Source: CAZEYT01 sp964516295 (GTDB taxonomy: Bacteria > Verrucomicrobiota > Verrucomicrobiia > Chthoniobacterales > Terrimicrobiaceae). From it: a stretch of 33,155 bases of DNA. The notes beneath the pieces are model-generated. The model saw nothing but the letters and a program-made list of their open reading frames with translations. It did no database searches and was not told the origin of the DNA. Within the stretch, counting starts at the first letter, position 1. Every line of letters begins with the position of its first letter. Positions 7,643 to 15,059 of the stretch are shown piece after piece. A program made the translations under genes and the position numbers. The stretch spans positions 1 to 33,155 of the forward strand of contig CAZEYT010000030.1 in NCBI GenBank assembly GCA_964516295.1, given 5' to 3'.

Positions 7643-10087
7643 TCAGCGGACCACCGGGACGGCGGGAAGATTCCAGATATCGCGGGCGTATTCTGAGATG
7701 GTGCGATCGCTGGAGAATTTCCCGACGCGGGCGGTATTCAGGATGGCCATGCGAGCCCAGCGGGCTTTGTCGCGGAAAGCTTCCGAGACGCGTTTCTGGC
7801 ATTCGCTGTAGGCTTCATAGTCCGCGAGGCAGAGGAAGGGATCGTGATAGAGCAGGTTGTCGCGGAGCGGTCCGAGGACGCCGGGGGCCTCGTCGGGAGT
7901 GAAGTAGTTGGATCCGACCCAGTCAACGATGGCGCGGAGTTCTTCCGATGCGTTGTAGAAATCAGCGGGCTTGTAGCCTTTCGAGACCAAGGCATTTACC
8001 TGTTCGACGGTGTTGCCGAAGATGAAAATGTTCTCGGGGCCGACTTCTTCCTGGATTTCGACATTGGCCCCGTCGAGGGTGCCGATGGTAAGCGCGCCAT
8101 TGAGAGCGAGCTTCATGTTGCCGGTGCCGGAGGCTTCTTTGCCCGCGGTCGAGATTTGCTCGGAGAGGTCCGCGGCCGGAACGATGCGCTGGGCCAGCGA
8201 GACGCGGTAGTTCGGCAGGAAGACGACCTTGAGTTTGCCATCGATGCGGGGATCGGAGTTGATCTTCGAGCCGACGGCATTGATGGCTTTGATGATGAGC
8301 TTCGCGAGGTCATAGCCCGGCGCGGCTTTGGCAGCAAAGATGAAGACGCGGGGTGTGACTTCGACCTCCGGGTGCTGGAGGATGCGGCGGTAGATGGCGA
8401 GGATGTGGAGCAGATTCAGGTGCTGGCGTTTGTACTCGTGCAGGCGCTTGATCTGCACGTCGAACATGGCGGAGGGATCCACGGTGACGCCGCATTCGGA
8501 CTGGATGATCCGTGCGAGGTCTTCCTTGTTCGAGTGTTTCACCGACATGAATGCGGCTTGGAAGTCCGTGTCGTCCGCCCATTGCTCGAGGGCGCGGAGT
8601 TTGTCGAGGTCGCGTTCCCAGCCGTGGCCGATGCGCGAGGTAATGAGGTGGCTCAGGCGCGGATTGCACGCGAGGAGCCAGCGGCGCGGGGTGATGCCGT
8701 TGGTCTTGTTGTTGAATTTTCCGGGATAGAGTTCGTCGAATTCCGGGAAGAGCTGGGACTTGAGAAGCTGGGTGTGAAGTGCGGCGACGCCGTTCACCGA
8801 GTGGCTGCCGACGACGGACAGGTGGGCCATGCGGACCATCTGGCTGCCGCCTTCTTCGATGAGCGAAAGGGAGCGCTTCTTTTGCACGTCGCCCGGCCAG
8901 TTGGCTTCAACGCTGTCGAGGAAGCGTTTGTTGATCTCGAAAATGATCTGCATGTGACGCGGGAGGACTTTTTGGAAAAGTCCCACGCTCCACTTTTCGA
9001 GTGCCTCCGGGAGCAGCGTGTGGTTCGTGTAGGCAAAGGTCCGTGTGACGATGTCCCACGCCTTTTCCCACGAGAGCTGGTACTCGTCGTGAAGCACGCG
9101 CTGGAGCTCGACGATGGCCACGGCGGGGTGGGTGTCGTTGAGCTGAATGGCGACCTTTTCCGGGAAGGCGTCCCATTCGGTATTGTTCTTGTGGAACCGG
9201 CGGATGATGTCGCGGATCGAGCAGGCGACGAAGAAATACTGCTGAACGAGGCGGAGTTCCTTGCCGCTTTCGTTTTTGTCGTTTGGGTAAAGAACCTTCG
9301 AGACGGTCTCGCTGCGATTCTTTTCCTGAACCGATTCGTCGTAGCCGCCGTTGTTGAAGGCCTCGAAATCAAACTCCTCCGACGCCCGGGACTCCCACAG
9401 GCGCAGGAAATTCACGGTCTCGGTGCCGAAGCCCGGAATCGGGATGTCATAGGGCACGCCGAGGATTTTTTTCCAACCGACCCACTTCGGAACGTAATTC
9501 CCACGGTCGTCAAAGACGTTTTCGACATGGCCGTAAACGGGGATTTCGGTGGTGTGTTCCGGCCGAACAATTTCCCACGGCGTGCCATATTGCATCCACG
9601 CATCGGGCAGTTCGACTTGGTAGCCGTTGCGGAATTCCTGCTTGAAGAGCCCGTATTGATAATGGATGCCGTAGCCGACGGCCGGGAGGTCGAGGGTGGC
9701 GAGGGAATCGAGAAAGCACGCCGCGAGGCGCCCGAGACCGCCATTTCCGAGTCCCATGTCATATTCCTCGCGACGGAGGGCCTCGATGTCCAAACCGAGT
9801 TTCTCCAGAGCCGCCTCGACCTCCGCGAGAATCCCGGCGCTGAGCATGCTGTTCACAAAAAGCCGCCCCATCAGGAACTCGAGCGAGAGATAATAAACCC
9901 GGCGGACATTTTCCCGGTGATGAACTCCCTGCGTGGCAATCATCCGCTCGATGATGATGCTCTGCACGGCCTTCGCCGTGGCGATCCACCAATCCCGCGA
10001 AGAGGCCGTATCCGGATCTCGCGCGAGGCTGAATTTCAATTGGTTGAGAATGAAGTGGTCGATCGGTGTGTCTTTGGCGGCATTCAT
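7643..10087 (-). CDS. glgP: Glycogen/alpha-glucan phosphorylase
   Basis: 814 residues from the ATG at 10087, the usual length of bacterial GT35 phosphorylases; a longer frame upstream gives an unrelated, compositionally odd extension. The enzyme releases glucose-1-phosphate from the non-reducing ends of glycogen or maltodextrin using inorganic phosphate and pyridoxal phosphate. The PLP site EASGTGNMKLALNG is intact with the Schiff-base lysine at K659. Other family blocks are YYLSLEFLMGRLF near the N-terminus, GLGNGGLGRLAACFLDSLA, HINDTHP-type QLNDTHPAVAIVEL, and RLHEYKRQHLN. It is cytoplasmic. It diverges from the ABC/Rieske operon to the right and precedes the RND genes on the left. No other glycogen gene (glgA/B/C) is nearby, so its neighbours do not say more about its role. 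Confidence 0.96.
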   Translation of the reverse strand: MNAAKDTPIDHFILNQLKFSLARDPDTASSRDWWIATAKAVQSIIIERMIATQGVHHRENVRRVYYLSLEFLMGRLFVNSMLSAGILAEVEAALEKLGLDIEALRREEYDMGLGNGGLGRLAACFLDSLATLDLPAVGYGIHYQYGLFKQEFRNGYQVELPDAWMQYGTPWEIVRPEHTTEIPVYGHVENVFDDRGNYVPKWVGWKKILGVPYDIPIPGFGTETVNFLRLWESRASEEFDFEAFNNGGYDESVQEKNRSETVSKVLYPNDKNESGKELRLVQQYFFVACSIRDIIRRFHKNNTEWDAFPEKVAIQLNDTHPAVAIVELQRVLHDEYQLSWEKAWDIVTRTFAYTNHTLLPEALEKWSVGLFQKVLPRHMQIIFEINKRFLDSVEANWPGDVQKKRSLSLIEEGGSQMVRMAHLSVVGSHSVNGVAALHTQLLKSQLFPEFDELYPGKFNNKTNGITPRRWLLACNPRLSHLITSRIGHGWERDLDKLRALEQWADDTDFQAAFMSVKHSNKEDLARIIQSECGVTVDPSAMFDVQIKRLHEYKRQHLNLLHILAIYRRILQHPEVEVTPRVFIFAAKAAPGYDLAKLIIKAINAVGSKINSDPRIDGKLKVVFLPNYRVSLAQRIVPAADLSEQISTAGKEASGTGNMKLALNGALTIGTLDGANVEIQEEVGPENIFIFGNTVEQVNALVSKGYKPADFYNASEELRAIVDWVGSNYFTPDEAPGVLGPLRDNLLYHDPFLCLADYEAYSECQKRVSEAFRDKARWARMAILNTARVGKFSSDRTISEYARDIWNLPAVPVVR

Positions 10088-10256
10088 AGTCTGGAAAGCA
10101 AACGTATCAGCAAAAAACGCGCCATGCATCGCGCGGCGTCGGACCGGTGTCGCTGCATCGCCGTCCCAGCGCAATCCCAAAATGTTTCCTGCCGACGTGC
10201 ACGGTCATGGCGCGCTCATCGAGTGGGATGAATTTCTGCAACATCGGCGTCGGCTC

Positions 10257-10274
10257 ATAGGAAGGTCTTCCTAT
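10257..10274. promoter_or_regulatory. 18-bp inverted repeat, candidate operator
   Basis: ATAGGAAG-GT-CTTCCTAT is a perfect inverted repeat with 8-bp arms and a 2-base centre. It lies 36 bases before the proposed permease start and about 170 bases upstream of the divergent glgP start. The size and symmetry fit a dimeric repressor or activator site. No matching regulator gene lies in the window, and no T-run follows, so a terminator is unlikely. Confidence 0.45.
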
Positions 10275-10309
10275 TGTGGTTTGTGTTGCCGGGCGACAAA
10301 GTGCCCCGC

Positions 10310-11134
10310 ATGAGGCGAGGGAATGAGAGTGGCGGACGCTTCCTGGCGGGGCTCTTTGAGTTCCAAGCCAGTCTGCCATTATCGGTGAAGGCGCCGCTGG
10401 CGGTGGCGGCGTGGGTGCTGTTTCTGGCTGTGTGGCAGTATGCGCCGCGACCGGAGGCGATAGCGGCACTTTTGCCGACGCCGGTGGAGGTGGTCGGGAC
10501 CATGACCTCGCTTTTGACGGAAAAAGATTTTTCCAGCGATGTGGCGGCCAGCCTGCACCGGATCTTGATCAGCTTTGGCATTGCCGCCGCCGTTGCACTG
10601 CCGTTGGGGGTTTTGATGGGCGCGTTTCCGGTCGTGGAGGCCTTTTTCAATCCGCTGGTCTCTCCGCTTCGCTACTTGCCAGCACCGTCTTTTATTCCGC
10701 TCCTGCTCGCGTTGCTCGGGACCGGGGATGAGCAAAAAATTGCCCTGCTGGTCATCGGGGTGGTGTGGTTTCTGATCAGCCTCATTATGGATGACACCAA
10801 GCGCGTGTCGAAGGATCTCGTCGAGGCCTCGCGCACGCTCGGAGCGTCCCGGCCGCAGGTGATCTTTGCGGTGATTCTTCCGGCGGCTCTTCCGTTTTTC
10901 CTGGATACGATGCGGCAGATGCTGGCGGTGAGTTGGACGTATCTGGTCATCGCCGAAATTGTCGCGGCGACGGATGGCATTGGCGCGGTGATGATGCGGG
11001 CGCGGCGACTCGTGCGCATGGACATCATTCTCGCCTGCATCCTGACAATTGGCATGCTTGGCCTTCTTTCGGACGCCATCCTGCGCTCGGTGCGCTGGGC
11101 GGCGTTTCCTTACCTTCGGGGAAACCGTTCCTGA
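10310..11134 (+). CDS. ABC transporter permease, NitT/TauT (SsuC-like) type
   Basis: 274 residues from the ATG at 10310; a TTG at 10274 would add 12 residues but would run into the inverted repeat. Six or so transmembrane helices are visible. The cytoplasmic EAA loop, which docks the ATPase, reads EASRTLGASRPQVIFAVILPAALP at about 177-200, and the following segment has DGIGAVMMRARRLVRMD as in sulfonate/taurine/nitrate importers. It would form the inner-membrane channel for the substrate delivered by the binding protein encoded next. Unusually, no ATP-binding subunit (SsuB/TauB-like) is found on either side; it must come from elsewhere in the genome or be shared with another system. It is probably the first gene of a five-gene operon. 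Confidence 0.85.
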   Translation: MRRGNESGGRFLAGLFEFQASLPLSVKAPLAVAAWVLFLAVWQYAPRPEAIAALLPTPVEVVGTMTSLLTEKDFSSDVAASLHRILISFGIAAAVALPLGVLMGAFPVVEAFFNPLVSPLRYLPAPSFIPLLLALLGTGDEQKIALLVIGVVWFLISLIMDDTKRVSKDLVEASRTLGASRPQVIFAVILPAALPFFLDTMRQMLAVSWTYLVIAEIVAATDGIGAVMMRARRLVRMDIILACILTIGMLGLLSDAILRSVRWAAFPYLRGNRS

Positions 11135-11153
11135 ATCCACAACACAACCAACC

Positions 11154-12179
11154 ATGAAAAACAAACTGCCCGTCATCCTCGCACTCCTGTGCGGCCTTGT
11201 TCCGTTGCTGCAAGCGGCGGAGAAACCAACCGTCCGTGTCTCGTTGTTCACGTGGCCCGGCTACGGCTTCTGGTTTATTGCGAAAGAGAAAAACCTCGCG
11301 CCGGACATCGATCTCGACATTCAGATCATCGAAGATCCTTATGAGAGCTACGCACAAATGACCGCCGGGCGGCTCGACGTGACGTCGAGCACGTCGGAAT
11401 ACGGTCCCATCGCGGCCGATGCAGGCACGGGGATCAAACTGGTCGCCTACACGAATCCCTCGACGGGCACGGATAAGATCATCGTTGCCCCATCGATCCG
11501 TGAAGTCGCAGACCTGAAGGGGAAAGAGGTCGCGGTGCTGGAAGGCGGCCTCACGCAGATCTTCATGGCCATGTGGCTGGAGAAGAACGGGTTGAAGTTT
11601 GACGATGTGAAGTATGTGAACGTCGTGATGGACGATGCGGTGGCGGCGATGGTCAGCGGAAAAGTGGCGGCCGGGGAGTTTTGGGAGCCATTCGGCGGTC
11701 AGGTGCTGAAGTCGCTGAAGGGCTCGCGCGTAATGGCGAATTCCGGCGAGGAAGAATGGCTGAAAACCGGATTGCTCGGCGATGGCATGTATATGTCCAC
11801 GGCATTTCTCGAGAAAAAGCCCGAGGTGGCGAAGAAGGCCATGAAGGCCTACTGGGATGCGGTGGATTGGTGGAAGAAAAACCCGGAGGAGGGCAACAAG
11901 ATCATCGCGGAGGCGATCAAGTTCGACGTGGCCGATGTCGAGGAAGTCATCGGTAAGGGCACGGGAGCGGGCATCTATGTCTTTGATTTGCCGGAGGCGG
12001 CGAAATTCCTGGGTGTGATCCCCGGTAATCCGCCGCTTGGTTTGGCCAACGGACAGATGAATGAGCATTGGAAAATTACGAGCGATTGGTGGTTGAAGTT
12101 CGGACTCATCAAAAAACTCCACCCGATCGAAGCCGGTGTAAGCTTTGAGCCGATCAAGGGGCTTGCGACGGGAAACTAA
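11154..12179 (+). CDS. ABC transporter substrate-binding protein, NitT/TauT (SsuA/NMT1-like) type
   Basis: 341 residues from the ATG at 11154, just after the permease stop, which opens a signal peptide (MKNKLPVILALLCGLVPLLQAA). The mature protein starts with a strand RVSLFTWPGYGFWFIAKEKN, the usual family opening in which the substrate-binding loop faces the ligand. It continues with DVTSSTSEYGPIAADAG and the hinge part GKEVAVLEGGLTQIFMAMWLEKNG, typical of two-lobed periplasmic binding proteins of the sulfonate, taurine, nitrate and thiamine-precursor group. W-rich ligand-site residues (GEFWEPFGG, NSGEEEWLKTG) suggest a small charged or aromatic ligand. It works in the periplasm with the permease upstream. 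The ligand cannot be named; the downstream oxygenase suggests that it is then oxidised. Confidence 0.87.
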   Translation: MKNKLPVILALLCGLVPLLQAAEKPTVRVSLFTWPGYGFWFIAKEKNLAPDIDLDIQIIEDPYESYAQMTAGRLDVTSSTSEYGPIAADAGTGIKLVAYTNPSTGTDKIIVAPSIREVADLKGKEVAVLEGGLTQIFMAMWLEKNGLKFDDVKYVNVVMDDAVAAMVSGKVAAGEFWEPFGGQVLKSLKGSRVMANSGEEEWLKTGLLGDGMYMSTAFLEKKPEVAKKAMKAYWDAVDWWKKNPEEGNKIIAEAIKFDVADVEEVIGKGTGAGIYVFDLPEAAKFLGVIPGNPPLGLANGQMNEHWKITSDWWLKFGLIKKLHPIEAGVSFEPIKGLATGN

Positions 12180-12183
12180 GCCA

Positions 12184-13530
12184 ATGGATACCTCGGCCAC
12201 TTATCTTAATGAGGCGACCGTGAAAGATGGCGGCGGCGTTCCGGTCACGGGCCGCCACGGACTCGGCGGGGAAACCGTGAGTTTTCGCGGGCGTCAGCCG
12301 GCGATGCCCTTGGAAGAACTACTTGAGGAGATCCAGCGGGTTGCCGACCTGCCGCTCGAGCGCGGGCGGACGTTTCCGGCCGAAGCTTATACCAGTCCGG
12401 ACTTCCTCCAATGGGAGGTCGAAAACGTCCTTGGTGTGGGTTGGATCTGCCTAGCTCACGCCTCGCAGATTCCGACCCCGGGAGATTTCATCAATGTCGA
12501 CGTGTTGGGCGAACCCCTCATCGTTGTCCATGGCAAGGATGGGGAGATTCGGATTCTGTCGCGGGTCTGTCCGCACCGGGCGATGGACATCATGCCGCCC
12601 GGGTTCGGCTACGATGGACACGGCCCGGCCGACTTTCGGACGGGGAGTCCGGGCTGCGGACACACGCGGCTTTTTCTTTGTCCGTATCACCACTGGAGTT
12701 TCGAGCTCGACGGATCGCTCAAGGGATGTCCGGAGATGCAAAAAGCGGAGGGCTTTTGCCGGGATGAGATTGGTCTGAAGACGTTCCGCTGCGAGGTCTG
12801 GAAGGGGTTTGTTTTCCTGAACCTTTCCGGGAATGCGACGCCGGTCGCCGAGCAATATGCCGCACTGGGCGAGGACATCGCGGGGTGGGAACCGGAGAAA
12901 CTCAAGGTTGTCATCGCGAAGGAGTGGGACTGCCCGTTCAATTGGAAGGTTCTGGTGGAAAACTTCATGGAGGCTTACCACCACCTCGGCGCGCATTGCA
13001 AAACGCTCCAGCTCCTGATGCCGGCGAAGAACACCTGGACCGAGGGCGAGCGCGCGCATTCGATGCGGGTCAACCTGCCGTTCAAGGACAGCGCGGAGTT
13101 TGATCCGAACGATGACTTCCCCACGATCCCGACGCTGCCGGAGGATCAGGTTCGACAAATGGCGGTCTATCTCGGGCAGCCGAGCTTTCTTTTGTTTACG
13201 GGGCCCGACCGGATGTTCTGGTATCGCATCGATCCCGTCGCCCCCGACCGGAGCCGGTTGCTGACGACGTGTCTGGTGAACGACAGCGCAATGGCCGATC
13301 CGGAGTATGACCGAAAGCTGGCGCTGGCCGACAAGATGCTCGTAGATTTTCATTTGGAAGACATGGAAGTGTGTACGGCGGTGCAGCGCGGGTTTTATGC
13401 GAGCGGGTATCAGCGCGGGAGATTGAGTCATTTGGAAATGCCGATCTGGCTTTTCCAGCGCTATCTTGCAGCGCGGGCGCGCGGGACGTATCCCACGCTC
13501 GACCGTCCGGCGGCCCTGAGTCAGAAATGA
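12184..13530 (+). CDS. Rieske non-heme iron oxygenase, alpha subunit, with enlarged cluster loop
   Basis: 448 residues from the ATG at 12184, four bases after the binding-protein stop. The Rieske [2Fe-2S] ligands are C129-P-H131 and C166-P-Y-H169. The gap between the two halves is 34 residues, about twice the 15-17 usual in the family, and the extra loop carries another Cys-Gly-His (C158, H160). The catalytic domain has NWKVLVENFMEAYHHLGAH, giving E263-x2-H266-x4-H271 for the mononuclear iron, with Glu where naphthalene dioxygenase has Asp. Such enzymes hydroxylate or demethylate aromatic compounds or quaternary amines with O2 and electrons from a reductase; no reductase or ferredoxin is encoded here. 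Its ATGA overlap with the next gene implies translational coupling. Family certain, substrate unknown. Confidence 0.92.
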   Translation: MDTSATYLNEATVKDGGGVPVTGRHGLGGETVSFRGRQPAMPLEELLEEIQRVADLPLERGRTFPAEAYTSPDFLQWEVENVLGVGWICLAHASQIPTPGDFINVDVLGEPLIVVHGKDGEIRILSRVCPHRAMDIMPPGFGYDGHGPADFRTGSPGCGHTRLFLCPYHHWSFELDGSLKGCPEMQKAEGFCRDEIGLKTFRCEVWKGFVFLNLSGNATPVAEQYAALGEDIAGWEPEKLKVVIAKEWDCPFNWKVLVENFMEAYHHLGAHCKTLQLLMPAKNTWTEGERAHSMRVNLPFKDSAEFDPNDDFPTIPTLPEDQVRQMAVYLGQPSFLLFTGPDRMFWYRIDPVAPDRSRLLTTCLVNDSAMADPEYDRKLALADKMLVDFHLEDMEVCTAVQRGFYASGYQRGRLSHLEMPIWLFQRYLAARARGTYPTLDRPAALSQK

Positions 13531-14162
13531 GTGGGGGAGCCTGGGTGGCGGTGAGGGGTGGAACGTATTGGATGGGCGGGAGTGAGGACGACAAATTCAC
13601 CAATGACACCGAGCGTCCGAGGCGGCGGATCGAAGTCGCGTCGTTTGAGATGGCGGCCTTCCCCGTGACGATCGGTGAATTCCGCGTCTTCCGACCCGGG
13701 CATGAACCCGGGACTCCCTCGGCCTGGCCGGCCGTGATGGTCTCGTGGGACGATGCCGCGGCCTTTTGTGCGGCAAACGGTGCGCGACTGCCGAGCGAGG
13801 CGGAGTGGGAGTATGCCGCACGGGCGGGGGCGTTGTCGTCTTACCCGTGGGGCGATACGATCGATCCGTCGCGGGCGAATTATCTCTATACCGAAGACGG
13901 TCGAAAGGTCGGGCCGGGTCATCGGACGCCGCGGGGTTCTTATGCGGCGAATGCTTACGGGCTTTATGATCTGACGGGGAATGTCTGCGAGTGGGTCGCG
14001 GATGCGTGGCGTCCGGCTTATGACGCTCCGGCCGATGAATCGCGCCGGGTTCTGCGCGGCGGGGCGTGGGATTATCTGCCGCGCCTGCTCCGGGTCTCGT
14101 GGCGGGATGGCTTGGCGGCGGGTGTGCGTCGCGACAATGTGGGATTTCGAATGGCACGATGA
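13527..14162 (+). CDS. Formylglycine-generating-enzyme-fold (SUMF1/FGE-sulfatase domain) protein without catalytic cysteines
   Basis: 211 residues from the ATG at 13527, which overlaps the Rieske stop (ATGA). It has the FGE-sulfatase fold signatures in order: GGTYWMGG at the start, PVTIGEF, a VSWDDAAAFCAANGARLPSEAEWEYAAR block at about 72-99, YPWGD, GLYDLTGNVCEWVADAW, RRVLRGGAWDY and NVGFRMAR at the end. The two cysteines that bind copper in true formylglycine-generating enzymes, normally right after RGGS(W/Y), are missing (the text reads RGGAWDYLPRLLRVSW), so it should not mature sulfatases. It also lacks a DinB domain, so it is not EgtB. It is shorter than most relatives (250-300). A role as substrate-modifying enzyme or oxygenase partner is inference from the tight coupling to both neighbours. 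Confidence 0.82.
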   Translation: MSGGAWVAVRGGTYWMGGSEDDKFTNDTERPRRRIEVASFEMAAFPVTIGEFRVFRPGHEPGTPSAWPAVMVSWDDAAAFCAANGARLPSEAEWEYAARAGALSSYPWGDTIDPSRANYLYTEDGRKVGPGHRTPRGSYAANAYGLYDLTGNVCEWVADAWRPAYDAPADESRRVLRGGAWDYLPRLLRVSWRDGLAAGVRRDNVGFRMAR

Positions 14163-14995
14163 AACTGGAATTTTTCAAAACGCTTTGGGGTCACAGCGGC
14201 CCGTATCACCCGGCGGCGGAACAGGCCGCGGCGGCCGGATTCTCCGGGCTGGAGGGGCCGTTCCCCAAAGACAAAGACGCGCAGGCGGAATGCTGCGAGG
14301 CGCTGGCGGTGCACGGACTTTCGTTCATTGCGGAAATCTCGACCACGGGCTATGCGGTGCCCGACCCGGGTTCCACGGTGCAGCAGCATCTGGATGCCAT
14401 GGAGGAGATTATCGTCCGCTCGCTTCCGGCTGGTCCGCGATTTTTCAGTGCGATGGCGGGGAGCGATCTTTGGGAGTTCCGGGACAGCGTCGAGTTTTTG
14501 ACAAGGGCTTGGGACCTGGCCGCCCGCTATGGCATTCGCGTGGGCTTTGAGACGCACCGGAGCCGGAGTTTGTTCCATCCGGTGATCACGAAAAACCTCC
14601 TCGCGGAAGTGCCGCAGATCGAGCTCACGCTGGATTTCAGTCATTGGTGCAATGTCTGCGAGCGGCTGGTTCTTGATGAGCTGCCTGAAATTCTGGCGCT
14701 GTGTGCGGACCGGGCGCTCCATGTGCAACCCCGCGTCGGCTACGACCAGGGTGCGCAAGTTCCCGATCCGCGGGCACCGGCTTACGAGGCGGCGGTTTCC
14801 GCGCATCTGCGGTGGTGGCGGGCGGTCTGGCAGAGTCAGGAAGCCCGCGGTTTTTCGACCTGCACGATGACGCCGGAATTCGGCCCTGATGGGTATCTCC
14901 AGGTCCACCCCTATACGCGGGAACCGGTGGCGGACTTGTGGGAGCTGAACACCCATATGGCCCGGGTGGTCCGCGTCGCGTTCGAAGGCGACTGA
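14159..14995 (+). CDS. Xylose isomerase-like TIM-barrel protein (sugar phosphate isomerase/epimerase family)
   Basis: 278 residues from the ATG at 14159, overlapping the preceding stop (ATGA). The sequence has the AP-endonuclease-2/xylose-isomerase barrel pattern with the likely divalent metal ligands in order: E131 (GFETHR), D159 and H162 (LDFSHW), H188 (LHVQPR) and E240 (TPEFGP). Relatives isomerise, epimerise or dehydrate sugars, inososes and hydroxyacids, often in catabolic operons. It should act in the cytoplasm on a product of the preceding oxygenase, or on a sugar-like part of the imported compound; that is inference. It is the last gene of the operon: the next gene starts 64 bases on with its own promoter candidate. 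The family is confident, the exact reaction is not. Confidence 0.82.
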   Translation: MKLEFFKTLWGHSGPYHPAAEQAAAAGFSGLEGPFPKDKDAQAECCEALAVHGLSFIAEISTTGYAVPDPGSTVQQHLDAMEEIIVRSLPAGPRFFSAMAGSDLWEFRDSVEFLTRAWDLAARYGIRVGFETHRSRSLFHPVITKNLLAEVPQIELTLDFSHWCNVCERLVLDELPEILALCADRALHVQPRVGYDQGAQVPDPRAPAYEAAVSAHLRWWRAVWQSQEARGFSTCTMTPEFGPDGYLQVHPYTREPVADLWELNTHMARVVRVAFEGD

Positions 14996-15021
14996 AAAAT
15001 CGCCATATTCCGGCAGCCCCA

Positions 15022-15050
15022 TTGCCAGATCGGACTTGGCAGAGTACTTT
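15022..15050 (+). promoter_or_regulatory. Candidate promoter of the glycosyltransferase-GH130 operon, with inverted repeat
   Basis: TTGCCA (15022-15027) is followed after 17 bases by TACTTT (15045-15050). Within it, TGCCA-N9-TGGCA (15023-15041) forms a short inverted repeat that could be an operator or a weak hairpin. Initiation here would leave a very short leader before the ATG at 15060. Confidence 0.3.
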
Positions 15051-15059
15051 CGCGGCTTC

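Noticed and set aside
6194..7696. Plus-strand open frame of 500 codons opposite the RND adaptor and the start of the permease
   Set aside because: The minus-strand proteins are clear family members; the antisense product has no recognisable motif.
7844..10231. Very long plus-strand open frame (795 codons) opposite glgP
   Set aside because: It lies antisense to an intact, well-conserved phosphorylase, its product has repetitive D/E/V/G-rich composition with no domain, and such antisense frames are common at high GC with biased third positions.
13527..14162. Functional aerobic sulfatase-maturing enzyme
   Set aside because: The two copper-binding cysteines after the RGG motif are absent.
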